DNA of 64,000 nucleotides from Pratylenchus scribneri (GCA_030063045.1 JAQSEB010000109.1:558001-622000); one strand, 5' to 3'. Counted from the stretch's first letter, positions 1-9,119 are shown. Notes: a model not told the origin generated them from the letters alone. Program-made: numbers and translations.

Positions 1-237
1 AGTAGTCTATTATATACTTTTAACCCGTTTTTTAAAAGACATTTTTTGATCATAATTAAAATTTTTTAAAGACATAATTTGAGCCAATACCTATCGAGCT
101 TTTTTAAAAATTTTAAAATTTGAGCCAAAACCTTTTGGGTATATTTTAGTGAATTTTTAGAAAATAATAATATTTTTCTCTCTAATTTGAAAGCATAAAT
201 AAGCGAATACCTATTGGCTACTTTTCAGTTAAAAAAT
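1..237 (+). repeat. Element 1 left terminal inverted repeat
   Basis: Inverted match to 17,622-17,823. The shared outer part covers the terminal ~95 bp, and the inner part ends at GCGAATACCTATTGGCTAC (about 213-231). The left copy carries an extra ~40 bp around 100-145 in which the GAGCCAA(T/A)ACCT motif is repeated, so the two TIRs are not identical in length. Confidence 0.9.
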
Positions 238-253
238 TGAAAATAAAAAAGAA

Positions 254-261
254 TATATATG
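254..261 (+). promoter_or_regulatory. TATATATG box upstream of ATPase
   Basis: TATATATG begins 24 nt before the ATPase ATG. The same octamer occurs at 893, 6,224 and 8,110, each 24-38 nt before a start codon of a virion-block gene. Read as a TATA-like promoter; in AT-rich DNA chance occurrence must be tested. Confidence 0.45.
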
Positions 262-277
262 ATAAAAAAATTAAAAA

Positions 278-892
278 ATGATATTTAAAATGTTTCAAGC
301 TCCGTTTACTATGATTATCTCTGGTGCCACTGGTAGTGGTAAAACTCAGTGGTTATTAAAATTTTTAAAATATTCAGACAAACTTATTAACCCTCCCCCA
401 AATAAAATTTTGTATTGTTTTGGTGAAATGAATTCAACTATTTTTGAACTTAAAAATGAAGGAATTACCACTTTTAATGGCATACCCGATGAAGAATTAA
501 TTAAAAAGCATCAACTATTAATACTAGATGATTTAATGTTGAATGTTCAAAATGAGTTTTTAGATCTATTATTTACTCGAGGTTCACATAATTGGGGCGT
601 AAGTATAATTTTTGTTACCCAATCACTTTATGGACGCGACATAAAAACAGCCAGAGCAAATTCCCATTATATTGTGCTGACCAAAAATCCTCAAGGTCTT
701 TTACAAGTAAGAACTCTCGGCTCTCAATTGTTTCCCAAAATGCTAAATTATTTCTTGGAAGCATACCGTGATGCAACTTCTAAACCATTTTCATATTTGC
801 TCGTAAACATGCATCCAAATTCAGATGAAAAACTCAGGTTATCAACAAATATTTTCCCAAATAAAAAAACGACTATATATTTACCCATTTAA
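278..892 (+). CDS. Polinton genome-packaging ATPase (FtsK/HerA type)
   Basis: 204 aa. The N-terminus has a Walker A motif, SGATGSGKTQ (residues ~15-24), and a Walker B stretch, LLILDDLM (~80-87). Both are characteristic of the A32/HerA-like ATPase that pumps DNA into Polinton and related DNA-virus capsids. The C-terminal SYLLVNMHPNS...LRLSTNIFP segment matches the end of the element 2 ATPase (27,597-28,381), which supports full length. The start may be this ATG or the in-frame ATG four codons later. It is the first gene of the plus-strand virion block, uninterrupted by introns, with a TATATATG box just upstream. The copy looks intact. Confidence 0.9.
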   Translation: MIFKMFQAPFTMIISGATGSGKTQWLLKFLKYSDKLINPPPNKILYCFGEMNSTIFELKNEGITTFNGIPDEELIKKHQLLILDDLMLNVQNEFLDLLFTRGSHNWGVSIIFVTQSLYGRDIKTARANSHYIVLTKNPQGLLQVRTLGSQLFPKMLNYFLEAYRDATSKPFSYLLVNMHPNSDEKLRLSTNIFPNKKTTIYLPI

Positions 893-900
893 TATATATG
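893..900 (+). promoter_or_regulatory. TATATATG box
   Basis: Octamer immediately after the ATPase stop codon and 34 nt before the ATG of the 117-aa gene; same motif and spacing as the other three boxes in element 1. Confidence 0.4.
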
Positions 901-926
901 TGTAAAAGAAAATAAAATAATTAAAA

Positions 927-1280
927 ATGCAATATAATTTCAGTCCATACATAAAAGAGAATTTTGAATTTTTGCAAAAATTGGCAAAAACTTCATCAGA
1001 TAAAAAGAGAAGCACATTATTGTTGACTGCTAGTGCCGAACAAATTTTGGCCATAGTCGAGATCTGTGCAAATATACTTAGGCACAATTTTATTTTGAGT
1101 AGAAAGCAAAAAAGAAAGCTTGTCCAGTTTGCTAATATCTATCGAGCAATTGCTCGTTCTCGTACAGAAACTACTGCGAGGAAACGAATTCAAGAGGGAG
1201 GAAATCCAGCATTAGCTGCAATTTTAATTCCTGTTCTTGGTGCCCTGGCTGAACATCTAATTCAAAAAATTACTTCATAA
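927..1280 (+). CDS. Small conserved Polinton virion-block protein (117 aa)
   Basis: 117-aa basic protein. Its central helical region contains SRKQKRKLVQFA, and the C-terminus is hydrophobic (GGNPALAAILIPVLGALAEHL). The element 2 counterpart (27,221-27,604) shares the order of an LxKLAKT(S/H)S(D/E)KK motif, an ILAL/IVEI helix, a (K/R)KQ(K/R)xKL motif and a Gly/Ala/Leu-rich tail. Proteins of this kind are common beside the ATPase in animal Polintons and adintovirus-like elements; the exact virion role is unknown to me. The stop overlaps the next start (TAATGA), suggesting coupled expression. Function not assigned. Confidence 0.8.
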   Translation: MQYNFSPYIKENFEFLQKLAKTSSDKKRSTLLLTASAEQILAIVEICANILRHNFILSRKQKRKLVQFANIYRAIARSRTETTARKRIQEGGNPALAAILIPVLGALAEHLIQKITS

Positions 1281-2179
1281 TGAAGCATACAAAGAAAATG
1301 TTAATGATACCAGAAAATGAATATTTGACATTATTGAGCATGGTAAAAGGAGCCGATAGTATGGGAACAGAGAGAGCTGAAACCGATTTGAGTATACAAA
1401 AAACATTGAATGATCCAAAGATTGGTGAAGATTTACGTGCTAAGCGCTATAATTGGCTCTATAAGAAACGTCGACAATTAAAAAATGAAATTGAAAATCG
1501 TCCACAAAAAGTAGTCCTTACGAATAATGAACCGAATGCAACAGTACCCCCATATGTGAATACAGGCAATACCCAATCTAGCAAACCTCATCTTCAACAG
1601 ATAGAAACCACCGAGTATGATACTGCAGCCGATGTAGCCACTCCACTTTTAGGATTAAGGGCACAGAGAACTCGAAAAAGTCCATATAATCAAGCAAAAA
1701 CTCCTTTTAAAGGAATTATTCGAAAAGATTATACTAATGAATTACACACATATGTTCGTAATAATAGAGAAAAATTCCGAATTCATGAAGATTCACAGTT
1801 TGAAACATATGAAAAAGGTAAAAAGATAAAGGAAAGTAACTATAAAAAAGTATTAGATTTTATGCTCGGTGATGCTCCGAGTCCAGGCAAGGGATTTAAA
1901 TTTCTTTTTAGTCGGATAACTAAAGACCCTATAATTAAACAATTGATTGAAAGATCGAAAGTAAATCCTCTTAGCGATAGTACAGCTTCATCTTCATCAG
2001 ATTATGAAAGTACAAGTGGTAGCAACACACCAATACAATCGGGTGAAGGTAATAAGAAATCGAAATTCAAAAGAAGAACACATGTTATTGTAAGAAAAAG
2101 TGCAGCACCGATGGGAAATATAAATGCAAAAAATCAAATAAAAAATAAATTTATACCAAAAATATGGGAAAAACTATAG
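1280..2179 (+). CDS. Conserved Polinton protein of unknown function (299 aa)
   Basis: 299 aa. It begins MKHTKKMLMIPENEYLTLLS, resembling the KLVLVPVDLYKGL start of the element 2 counterpart (26,308-27,237). The middle is polar and low in complexity. The C-terminal third has a conserved feature in both copies: SPGKGFKFLFSR here and SPVGLKYLHRSL in element 2. It lies between the 117-aa protein and integrase in both elements, so synteny supports homology although sequence identity is low. It overlaps the integrase start by 16 nt in another frame. I do not recognise a catalytic motif; a structural or assembly role is plausible but unproven. Confidence 0.75.
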   Translation: MKHTKKMLMIPENEYLTLLSMVKGADSMGTERAETDLSIQKTLNDPKIGEDLRAKRYNWLYKKRRQLKNEIENRPQKVVLTNNEPNATVPPYVNTGNTQSSKPHLQQIETTEYDTAADVATPLLGLRAQRTRKSPYNQAKTPFKGIIRKDYTNELHTYVRNNREKFRIHEDSQFETYEKGKKIKESNYKKVLDFMLGDAPSPGKGFKFLFSRITKDPIIKQLIERSKVNPLSDSTASSSSDYESTSGSNTPIQSGEGNKKSKFKRRTHVIVRKSAAPMGNINAKNQIKNKFIPKIWEKL

Positions 2180-3258
2180 ATAAGGTGTTAAAGGACGTCT
2201 ATTTTCAATTAAAATCTCCTGCATCCTTTTCTGGGCAAGAACGGGTCTATAAGGAAGCGCATAAACGAAATAATAAAATAACACGGAAACATGTTCGTGA
2301 TTTTTTATTCAACCAACGAGTTTACACAATGCATAAACCACAAAGAAAAAGATTTCCCCGATTGGCAACTAGACCTAGTGGACTACATTCAGATTGGCAA
2401 GCAGATTTAGCAATCTTTGATCGATTAGCTGATAAAAATGATGGCTATAAATATTTGTTAGTATGCATTGATGTGCTTAGTAGGAAAATGTTTGTTGCTC
2501 CTGTCCATTCGAAAAAATCTGAACATATGATTGAAGCTTTTGAGAAAATATTTAGCCAAGGTATTATTTGCTCAAAACTTTACACTGATCGCGGTTTGGA
2601 ATTTCAAGCTAATAAAATGAAAGAATATTTCAAATCAAAAGATATTGATAAAAGAGTTGTATACAGTCCCGATATTCATGCAGCAATGGCTGAACGAGCA
2701 AATCGAACAATTAAAGACCGTTTGTATCGCTATTTTAGTGAGCATAATACGGTTCGATGGATTGAACCTGTCCAAAAAATAGTGGCAGGAATAAATGAAA
2801 GTGTGAATCGTGTCACGGGCATGAAACCAAATGATGTAAATTATGGTAATGCCCGTCAACTTTACAATAGACTATATAAGGATGTTGAAGAACCTACTAT
2901 TCCAAAATCAAAAATCCTCAAAATTGGACAAATTGTACGTATATCTAAAGAAAAAGGCAAATTTGAAAAATCTTATTTGCCAAATTTTTCTGACGAACTT
3001 TTTCGCATAAAGTACGTCAATTCATCACATTTTCCCGTGGCTTATAAGTTGGAAGATTTGGAAGGTGAGGAAATTTCAGGTATTTTTTATCGAGAGGAAT
3101 TAGTGCCTACTTCATTAGAGGAAACAACACATAGAATAGCCGAAGTCCTTAGGAGCAGAATTCGACGTGGTCAAACTGAACATTTTGTACGTTGGATTGG
3201 TTATTCGGAAAAGTATAATAGTTGGATCAAAGATAGTGATATTGTGAGACATCACTAA
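2164..3258 (+). CDS. Polinton retroviral-type integrase with C-terminal chromodomain
   Basis: 364 aa and intact. The rve core shows the DDE triad: Asp in DWQADL (residue ~79), Asp in LYTDRGLEF (~141) and Glu in AAMAERANRT (~178). The C-terminus (~320-364) is a chromodomain with HRIAEVLRSR and HFVRWIGYSEKYNSW. In chromointegrases this domain binds histone marks and can bias insertion. The enzyme inserts the linear element between TIRs and produces a 6-bp target duplication. It overlaps the preceding gene by 16 nt. The element 2 integrase has the same architecture but two introns. Confidence 0.95.
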   Translation: MGKTIDKVLKDVYFQLKSPASFSGQERVYKEAHKRNNKITRKHVRDFLFNQRVYTMHKPQRKRFPRLATRPSGLHSDWQADLAIFDRLADKNDGYKYLLVCIDVLSRKMFVAPVHSKKSEHMIEAFEKIFSQGIICSKLYTDRGLEFQANKMKEYFKSKDIDKRVVYSPDIHAAMAERANRTIKDRLYRYFSEHNTVRWIEPVQKIVAGINESVNRVTGMKPNDVNYGNARQLYNRLYKDVEEPTIPKSKILKIGQIVRISKEKGKFEKSYLPNFSDELFRIKYVNSSHFPVAYKLEDLEGEEISGIFYREELVPTSLEETTHRIAEVLRSRIRRGQTEHFVRWIGYSEKYNSWIKDSDIVRHH

Positions 3259-3264
3259 TCAACA

Positions 3265-5778
3265 ATGGATTCATTTTATATTATTCTTCCTTCAAATACT
3301 GGTGATTTAGATCAAAATACCACCTCAAATTTTACTGTTCGTCTACCTGATACTTTAGAACTGGATTCAAATTGGACAGTTGCATTGTCAAGTATAATTT
3401 ATCCTTTCTCATTTTCTATGCTAGATGAGGAAGAAGACGAGAATAGTTCAATAACAATTTATCGTCGTTATGGAAATGAACTCCGCTCAATATTGGTCGG
3501 AATTCCGGATATTTTCTATAAGGATGGAGATGCATTAATGCATGCTATAAATTCCATTTTATTGGATGTTTGGGAAAAAGAATTGCATAAAAAAGGTGGC
3601 GATTATGAAAGGGATGCAGCTGCAGGGAAAAGTAAAAGACAATTGCCTCCTGAAGGACAATTGAAAAATCCAGAGAGAATTGAGGAATCAGAAGAGACTA
3701 AGAAAGCGGTAGCAGCCTTTTTGGCTGCAAAGGCACAACAAACCGGTGGGACTCAAACAGCTACCTCTATCCCTTCTGGAAAAGAAACTGAGGGTCAATT
3801 AGAAAGAATTGAGGAAAGTGAAGAAATTAAGAGAAAGGTACAAGAGTTAATAGATGCAAAACAAAAGGAACATTCAACTTCTTCTACCCAACCAATTGTA
3901 AATTCTTCCACATCGATATCTCAACAACCTGCAACTTCCCAAACGCCTCCCCAACCAGTTACTTCTATTCCCTCTGGACCAAGAACAGAGGGTGAATTAA
4001 AAATTGTCGACAGAATTGAAGAAAGTGATGAAGTCAAAAAGAAGGTACAGGAGTTTATAGACGAAAGACAAAGGCAGCAACAAGTACCAAGCAATCAGCC
4101 ATCAAGTGATGGTACTTCAACAGGAACAATTTCACAACCAACAACTAGTCAAACTCCAATGGATGGTACATTAACACCAATACCCAAGGATGCACCAGTT
4201 CCATTGCCTAAAGGCTTCGAACCAGAATTGCATGAGCCATTGCTGAAATTAGCAAAAAGTGCATCGGACAGAGCCTGGAAGAAAAGTGTCGAAGCAGCAA
4301 AGAAAGCTCAACAAGCCCAAGAATTGGCGGATCATCATTTCACACTTGCACGATTGAAATACGCCCGAAAAGATTATGTCGAAACAGCTAGTGGGACCGG
4401 GGAACTTATTCAAGTGAGTAAAACACCAGAACACATTTTTGAATGGGTCCGCGAACAAATTGAAATTATAAAACAAAGAAAAGATTTGGTGGCATCAAAG
4501 GCTCAAATTGCTGCTGATGCTGCTTCTCGTGCTGCTACCGCAAAAAGAGAAACAGATGCGGCTGTTGAAAGAAAAGATGTAGCTGAAGCAAGGAAAGCAG
4601 CGGATCGTGCTAAAAATGGTCGTAGGACAGCTGAGGATGGTAATAAACAAGCTCAAGAGGCTCTTGATGAATTAAAGAAACTATCTGAAGAAGTAGTAAA
4701 GAAAGTAGATACAGCTCTCTATGAACAAGACAATCCTTCGGAACCAGTGGTTTTGCCAATGCCTCCACCAAGCCCTCCACCACAACTACAAAATATACCT
4801 ACTACATTGGATGAAGGAAAAGTAGATGAAAGTAAATCAAAAGATGGACCATCAAAATTGGAAGAAGAGAAAGATCGGAGTGAATCATTGGATCAACAAA
4901 AAACAAAGGATGATGGAGATGAGGAAGGAACGGATGCCGATTTTGAAATAACCACTAGCGATTCAAAAATAAAGCAAAAACCAGATATTCTATTTGAATG
5001 GCCAGAATTTGATGATCAGAATATTGATTATACTGAGGAACAAACAAATGAAAAAAATGATATGAGAAAACCAAGTTCTAAAAAAGTCCCTAAAACGGGA
5101 ATATTTATTCCTCCTTCATATGAAATTCCATCTCCAATAGATGAGGCGGTTGAGCCATGGACTCCAACAGAACAATTACCTGCCTTACCTGAAGCACAAG
5201 CATTACAAGCAGGTTTCTTTGCCTCATCAATGGGAAGAGAACCTCAGCGAAGAATTCATTTTGCTGAGCATGCCTATCCCCCAGAGTACACTCGAATGTT
5301 GATGAAAATGACAAAGGAACAATTGGCTGATTCCCGCTATCAATGGGTCTATTTTCATTATGATACTGTGCATCATCGTTTCTGGGTTTCAATGCAGGGC
5401 AATGTCCAATATATTGTGTTGAGTAAACAATTGGCATATACAATGGGGTTTGATATCCAAAGACTCTACCATGGACATGTGGCAAAATACATGCCCGATA
5501 TTGCGGGAGGAGTACGGCAATTGGTAGTCTATGCTCCAAAACTAGTTGAGAATAGTATAATTGGGAATGTAACAGCCCCAATACTACGAGTGGTTAATGT
5601 TACAGGAAATCAAGGTCAGTGTATTTCTTCTATATATGAGACTGAACATCATCATCGTTTATTGGGAAAAAGACACCCAGAAATTACAATCGAAATTCGC
5701 ACTTTAGCAGGAAAATTGGTTAAATTTCATTGGGGAAATTGTATATTAACACTACATTTTCAACGAGCCATATTTTGA
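3265..5778 (+). CDS. Penton/minor-capsid-like structural protein with long repetitive insert (837 aa)
   Basis: 837 aa. Residues 1-90 (MDSFYIILPSNTGD... and VALSSIIYPFSFS) and the last ~170 residues (LSKQLAYTMGF, HVAKYMPDIAGG, LTLHF) match the termini of the element 2 protein at 30,456-32,285. This N-terminal signature is typical of Polinton structural proteins usually taken as penton or minor capsid. Between them are ~550 residues of low-complexity sequence: three ~70-80-aa repeats with RIEESE(E/T)xKK, Pro/Ser/Thr linkers, an Ala-rich coiled coil (~340-490) and an acidic stretch (~520-640). The insert differs entirely in element 2. Likely a virion surface or vertex protein; exact role inferred. 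Confidence 0.8.
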   Translation: MDSFYIILPSNTGDLDQNTTSNFTVRLPDTLELDSNWTVALSSIIYPFSFSMLDEEEDENSSITIYRRYGNELRSILVGIPDIFYKDGDALMHAINSILLDVWEKELHKKGGDYERDAAAGKSKRQLPPEGQLKNPERIEESEETKKAVAAFLAAKAQQTGGTQTATSIPSGKETEGQLERIEESEEIKRKVQELIDAKQKEHSTSSTQPIVNSSTSISQQPATSQTPPQPVTSIPSGPRTEGELKIVDRIEESDEVKKKVQEFIDERQRQQQVPSNQPSSDGTSTGTISQPTTSQTPMDGTLTPIPKDAPVPLPKGFEPELHEPLLKLAKSASDRAWKKSVEAAKKAQQAQELADHHFTLARLKYARKDYVETASGTGELIQVSKTPEHIFEWVREQIEIIKQRKDLVASKAQIAADAASRAATAKRETDAAVERKDVAEARKAADRAKNGRRTAEDGNKQAQEALDELKKLSEEVVKKVDTALYEQDNPSEPVVLPMPPPSPPPQLQNIPTTLDEGKVDESKSKDGPSKLEEEKDRSESLDQQKTKDDGDEEGTDADFEITTSDSKIKQKPDILFEWPEFDDQNIDYTEEQTNEKNDMRKPSSKKVPKTGIFIPPSYEIPSPIDEAVEPWTPTEQLPALPEAQALQAGFFASSMGREPQRRIHFAEHAYPPEYTRMLMKMTKEQLADSRYQWVYFHYDTVHHRFWVSMQGNVQYIVLSKQLAYTMGFDIQRLYHGHVAKYMPDIAGGVRQLVVYAPKLVENSIIGNVTAPILRVVNVTGNQGQCISSIYETEHHHRLLGKRHPEITIEIRTLAGKLVKFHWGNCILTLHFQRAIF

Positions 5779-5783
5779 GAAAA

Positions 5784-6215
5784 ATGACTCACGTAAACAT
5801 TGATTTGGACTCTCTGGATTGGACACCTTTCCTTATGGCTCAGGAGGGAAAAGGCAGTGGATTTGATGGAGGTAGTCGGTATTTCCAAGGAGTCCGCTAT
5901 CAAAGAGGATTTGGCCTAATGGCAACTGTTGGCCGGTTTCTGATGCCCATCGTTCGTAATATTGCATCCAGTGCTGGAGAACAAGCAATTCAAGCAGGTA
6001 GAAATGTTCTTGAAGATGTGGCCAAAGGTCGTTCTATCCAGGAAGCAGTGGCAGAACATGGAAGTCAAGGCCTACAAACTGTTGCCAAAAAACTTCAACA
6101 ATGTGGGAAGGGAAGAAGAAGAAAAAAGTTACCTCTAATTAAAACAACAGTTAACCCATTCCCACCATCCAAAAAACAAAAGCATTATCGTGACCAATTA
6201 AGTGGTAATTTTTAA
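5784..6215 (+). CDS. pVI/pX-like basic minor virion protein
   Basis: 143 aa from the ATG at 5,784; the frame is open further upstream, but that overlaps the preceding gene and lacks homology. Features are a Gly/aromatic motif, YFQGVRYQRGFG (~31-42), an amphipathic helix (LMPIVRNIASSAGEQAIQAG), and a Lys/Arg-rich C-terminus (GKGRRRKKL). The same order occurs in the element 2 gene at 32,337 (YFEGIPFQRGFG). The layout resembles adenovirus-type core and internal proteins pVI/pX carried by Polintons: membrane-active or DNA-binding, and processed by the viral protease. It lies directly upstream of MCP, as in element 2. Confidence 0.75.
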   Translation: MTHVNIDLDSLDWTPFLMAQEGKGSGFDGGSRYFQGVRYQRGFGLMATVGRFLMPIVRNIASSAGEQAIQAGRNVLEDVAKGRSIQEAVAEHGSQGLQTVAKKLQQCGKGRRRKKLPLIKTTVNPFPPSKKQKHYRDQLSGNF

Positions 6216-6223
6216 AATGAGGG

Positions 6224-6231
6224 TATATATG
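6224..6231 (+). promoter_or_regulatory. TATATATG box upstream of MCP
   Basis: Octamer 38 nt before the major capsid ATG, in a 46-nt gap after the pVI-like gene. Same motif as at 254, 893 and 8,110. Confidence 0.45.
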
Positions 6232-6261
6232 TCAACGATTTTAGAATAATTCCACATAAAA

Positions 6262-7652
6262 ATGTCTACAGTCAAAAAAATTGACAAAGATAGTGCTGAA
6301 GGGATTGATAATAGACTTACCTTCTTCTCGATTCCGGCAACAAATGTTGGTATTCAACGCTCATCGACCAAGGAAATACTCCCTTTGAATGCCCTCAACC
6401 AATCCGCTGGGCCGTTCATATTTCGATACTTTGGGGATTCATTGTATTTGGATTTGAGCAAAACTTATCTATACCTTGTGCTTTCGCTGGAACGCAAAGA
6501 TGCGGATGGTGATTGGGTGGCCACAACTGATGGAACCACTGCCGGATTTGAAGGTGATAAGCATGTTAGTGTAGCACAAATGATCGGATTGACCTGGATT
6601 CGTCGCCTAATGGTTTCAATAAATGGAGTCCAATGTTATGATTCAGGCATTCATTATGCATATCGCAGCATCATACTTCATGAATTGGGCTCAGCTCGCG
6701 ATCTGAATAAAGGTATTTATGAGGCAGCTCTCTACTATGATGATTCAATTGATAAAGATGCATACAATGGAGTCGGTTTCCAAGCTCGAGCCACTCGATT
6801 TGCTAAAGGAGTCGAATGTAGAATGCTTTCACATCTTGACTATGATTTAGCCCGACAAAATCAACTCCTAATCCCTCATAGCGATGTGGTTTGGACTCTG
6901 TATAGAAATACGGATGATTTCCTTATTCAAGCACTCAATTTTAAAAAGGCTGCAGCTGATGCAGCTTTGACAGCTAACGCCCATACTTACCGACTTCGGT
7001 TGCACGATTTAAGATTGTATGTTAAGCAGGTAGATCTTAGCCCTTCATTGAACAATGCAATTGCACGCCATTTGGAACAGACACCAGCAAAATATGCACA
7101 ACGAAAAATTGAAATAAGAAATGTATTTTTAGGAAAAGGAAGGCAAGAAATTACTCACCCTGCATTCACTTCGACTTGTCCACGCCGACTGGTAATATGT
7201 TTTGTGGAAGCTGATGCTTACACTGGCAGTGTGAAAAATCACCGTTTACATTTTCAAATGCAAAAATACGTTCCGTTTCTGCTGAATTTGGTGGACACAT
7301 TTTCCCTTCGGTGCCATATGATCTGAATTTTAATCAAGGTAATTTTGTTCGTGCCTATGTGGACATGTATGCTGGAATGGGTTTAGATGAATGGCCAAAT
7401 ACTGACCAACGAACACTGGGCATAAGCATGAAAGAGTTTTCAAAATCTTCATGCTTTTTCGTCATCCCAATGACATCTACGCTAGAGGATACATCCGGAA
7501 TGGAATTGATTCGTCAAGGCACAACAACAGTAAAATGCACGTTTAACGAAGCAATTGGTGACACAGGATATGAGATGCTTATTTTGGGTGAATTTGATTC
7601 TATCCTGTCCATAAATGCAGACCGTGTTTTAACATCAGATGGTTCAGTTTAA
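6262..7652 (+). pseudogene. Major capsid protein (double jelly roll), one frameshift
   Basis: The first reading frame (6,262 to ~7,257) covers most of the protein: DNRLTFFSIPATNVG near the start, then LYLDLSKTYLYLVL and TWIRRLMVSINGVQ. Homology with the element 2 MCP then switches to another frame, continuing as SAEFGGHIFPSVPYDLNF and LDEWPNTDQRTLG to the stop at 7,652. The break lies at a short A-run near 7,255-7,262 and is explained by one missing base. It could be a real mutation or a sequencing/assembly homopolymer error; programmed frameshifting is less likely, since the element 2 copy needs none. This is the hexon-like capsid building block. No introns here, versus four in element 2. 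Confidence 0.85.
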
Positions 7653-7661
7653 ATTTATCAA

Positions 7662-8108
7662 ATGAATTCCTTACAAATTGAAAAAATTCTAACAAGTTAT
7701 AAACCACTTAAAGGAATTTTCAAAGGCGTTTTTGCTTCTGATACAATTCCTACAGGATTGAAAGTCCCCTATTGTTTTATTGCAAATACAATGAGAGAAG
7801 GCACTGCGGGACAACATTGGATTGCTTGCTATTGCGAAAAGCGAAATACCATAGATTATTTTGATTCCCTGGCAGAAGAGGCGCCTCCCGAATTACAGAA
7901 ATTTTTAGAACAATTCACTCATGTGAATGCTAATAGTATTGCATTACAATCATTATTTTCAGAAACATGTGGGCATTATTGTATTTATTTTTTGGTGAAA
8001 AGAGGAAAAAATTCTTTTTCGCGTGTACTTAATCAACTCTATTCACTACCCATGATTGAAAGGGAAAAGATGGTAAAAATGTTTTTGCAATCATTAGTCA
8101 AATATTGA
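7662..8108 (+). CDS. Adenain-like cysteine protease (Ulp1/C5 fold)
   Basis: 148 aa. Catalytic elements are visible in order: His in QHWIACY, Asp in DYFDSL, and Gln seven residues before Cys in LQSLFSETCGHY. This is the His-Asp/Gln-Cys arrangement of adenovirus maturation protease and its Polinton homologues. The enzyme cleaves capsid and core precursors during virion maturation. It starts 10 nt after the MCP stop. The element 2 homologue (34,577-35,069) has the same motifs and one intron. No lesion seen. Confidence 0.9.
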   Translation: MNSLQIEKILTSYKPLKGIFKGVFASDTIPTGLKVPYCFIANTMREGTAGQHWIACYCEKRNTIDYFDSLAEEAPPELQKFLEQFTHVNANSIALQSLFSETCGHYCIYFLVKRGKNSFSRVLNQLYSLPMIEREKMVKMFLQSLVKY

Positions 8109-8109
8109 C

Positions 8110-8117
8110 TATATATG
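8110..8117 (+). promoter_or_regulatory. TATATATG box upstream of membrane-protein gene
   Basis: Octamer just after the protease stop and 37 nt before the ATG at 8,147, followed by a second TATATATTT run at about 8,129. Confidence 0.4.
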
Positions 8118-8146
8118 TTTAAGATAATATATATTTGAGAAGAATT

Positions 8147-8458
8147 ATGAATATTTTCATCCTATTTTTATTTCTATTATTTTGGGCTACCTCATTAGGC
8201 TTCCCATCATTATTTAACGGAACACTCGAAGAAAAACAATTATTTCCCCCTCCTATTAATGGGTGTTTTATTCTGGATCCCAAACACGAATTGCTCATAG
8301 GTCCTCCGACAGATATTGAGAAGCAAATTCCTAATTTTTGGATGATTTTTGCCTATACTCTAGATGTGGTTTTAATTTTTATTTTGGCAGTATTTTTCCG
8401 AATCCACTATATAAAGAATGGCAATAAGATTGAGGGTTGGACCACCCCGTCATCATAA
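8147..8458 (+). CDS. Small secreted/membrane protein (103 aa)
   Basis: 103 aa from the first ATG. The N-terminus (MNIFILFLFLLFWATSLG) is a signal peptide or first membrane segment. A second hydrophobic segment lies near residues 69-87 (MIFAYTLDVVLIFILAVFF), followed by a basic, hydrophilic tail. Element 2 has a different small one-TM protein next to its protease (34,375-34,596), so a membrane protein at this position may be functionally conserved. A role in envelopment, entry or exit is possible but not shown; no fusogen motif is visible. Confidence 0.65.
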   Translation: MNIFILFLFLLFWATSLGFPSLFNGTLEEKQLFPPPINGCFILDPKHELLIGPPTDIEKQIPNFWMIFAYTLDVVLIFILAVFFRIHYIKNGNKIEGWTTPSS

Positions 8459-8482
8459 ATTTTAAATTCAATTTTTAGAAAA

Positions 8483-9119
8483 ATGCGAACTACCGACATC
8501 CAGGAGAATATGTATCGAGCTTTGAAGAAACATGAACAAGAGGAGGCGGAAAAAGGAAATGAAAAATGCACACCATTAATTGATTTGTTGTGTCGTTTCA
8601 ATGGTGGTTGCCAGCCGCATTTACTTCATCAGCACATTAAGAGAAAAAATTTGGAAAATTTGAATTACTTACAATCATTGGCCAGCCGCACTGAGTCTGA
8701 AGCAATAGCGAACGGAAATGGACAGCGAGTCTATGAAGATGGAATGGTGCCAATGAAGAACACCTTTATTTTGACAACACATTTAAAAAATTTTCAATTG
8801 GATATTTTCCCTACAAAATTCACCAATTATGGTGCCGATCGTGTCCATGCACTTAATGGATTTTTGGGAATCAGCATTCGGTAAGTATTAGCAAAATCTA
8901 AAAATAAATTTATTAATTTTTAGACAATATTTTTATGTGCGTCATCGAATCAACCTTCGTTTTCCACACTTGCCATTGGTGGGCGTTTTCGGCGGATCTG
9001 GTCACAATAAACATTTTTATTTCTATCCATTGGAATGTCTTTGCCTACTTGAATTGCCCAATGAAGAACAAATACAAATGAACGAACCAACATTGGAACA
9101 ACCGGAAGAACAATCTTAA
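8483..9119 (+). CDS. Stand-alone PAZ-domain protein (Argonaute-derived), two exons
   Basis: About 195 aa in two exons (8,483-8,880 and 8,924-9,119) joined by a GTAAGT...TTTTTAG intron that keeps the frame. The C-terminal half carries the PAZ core: QYFYVRHRINLRFPHLP, then a short loop and FYFYPLECLCLLELP, matching the 'QYF..KY.I.L.YP.LP ... YYP.E.L.I' pattern of Argonaute PAZ domains. The element 2 protein at 28,901-29,451 has the same core. There is no MID or PIWI domain, so it cannot slice. The N-terminal ~95 residues are unrecognised. PAZ domains hold the 3' end of small RNAs, so an RNAi decoy or adaptor role is plausible (inference). It lies between the virion block and the TBP gene, inside the element. 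Confidence 0.8.

Noticed and set aside
5105..5581. 158-aa minus-strand frame
   Set aside because: Antisense of the conserved C-terminal part of the penton-like gene; no homologue in element 2.
7250..7320. Programmed ribosomal frameshift in MCP
   Set aside because: No slippery heptamer-plus-structure arrangement is evident and the element 2 MCP is continuous; a one-base indel at an A-run is simpler.
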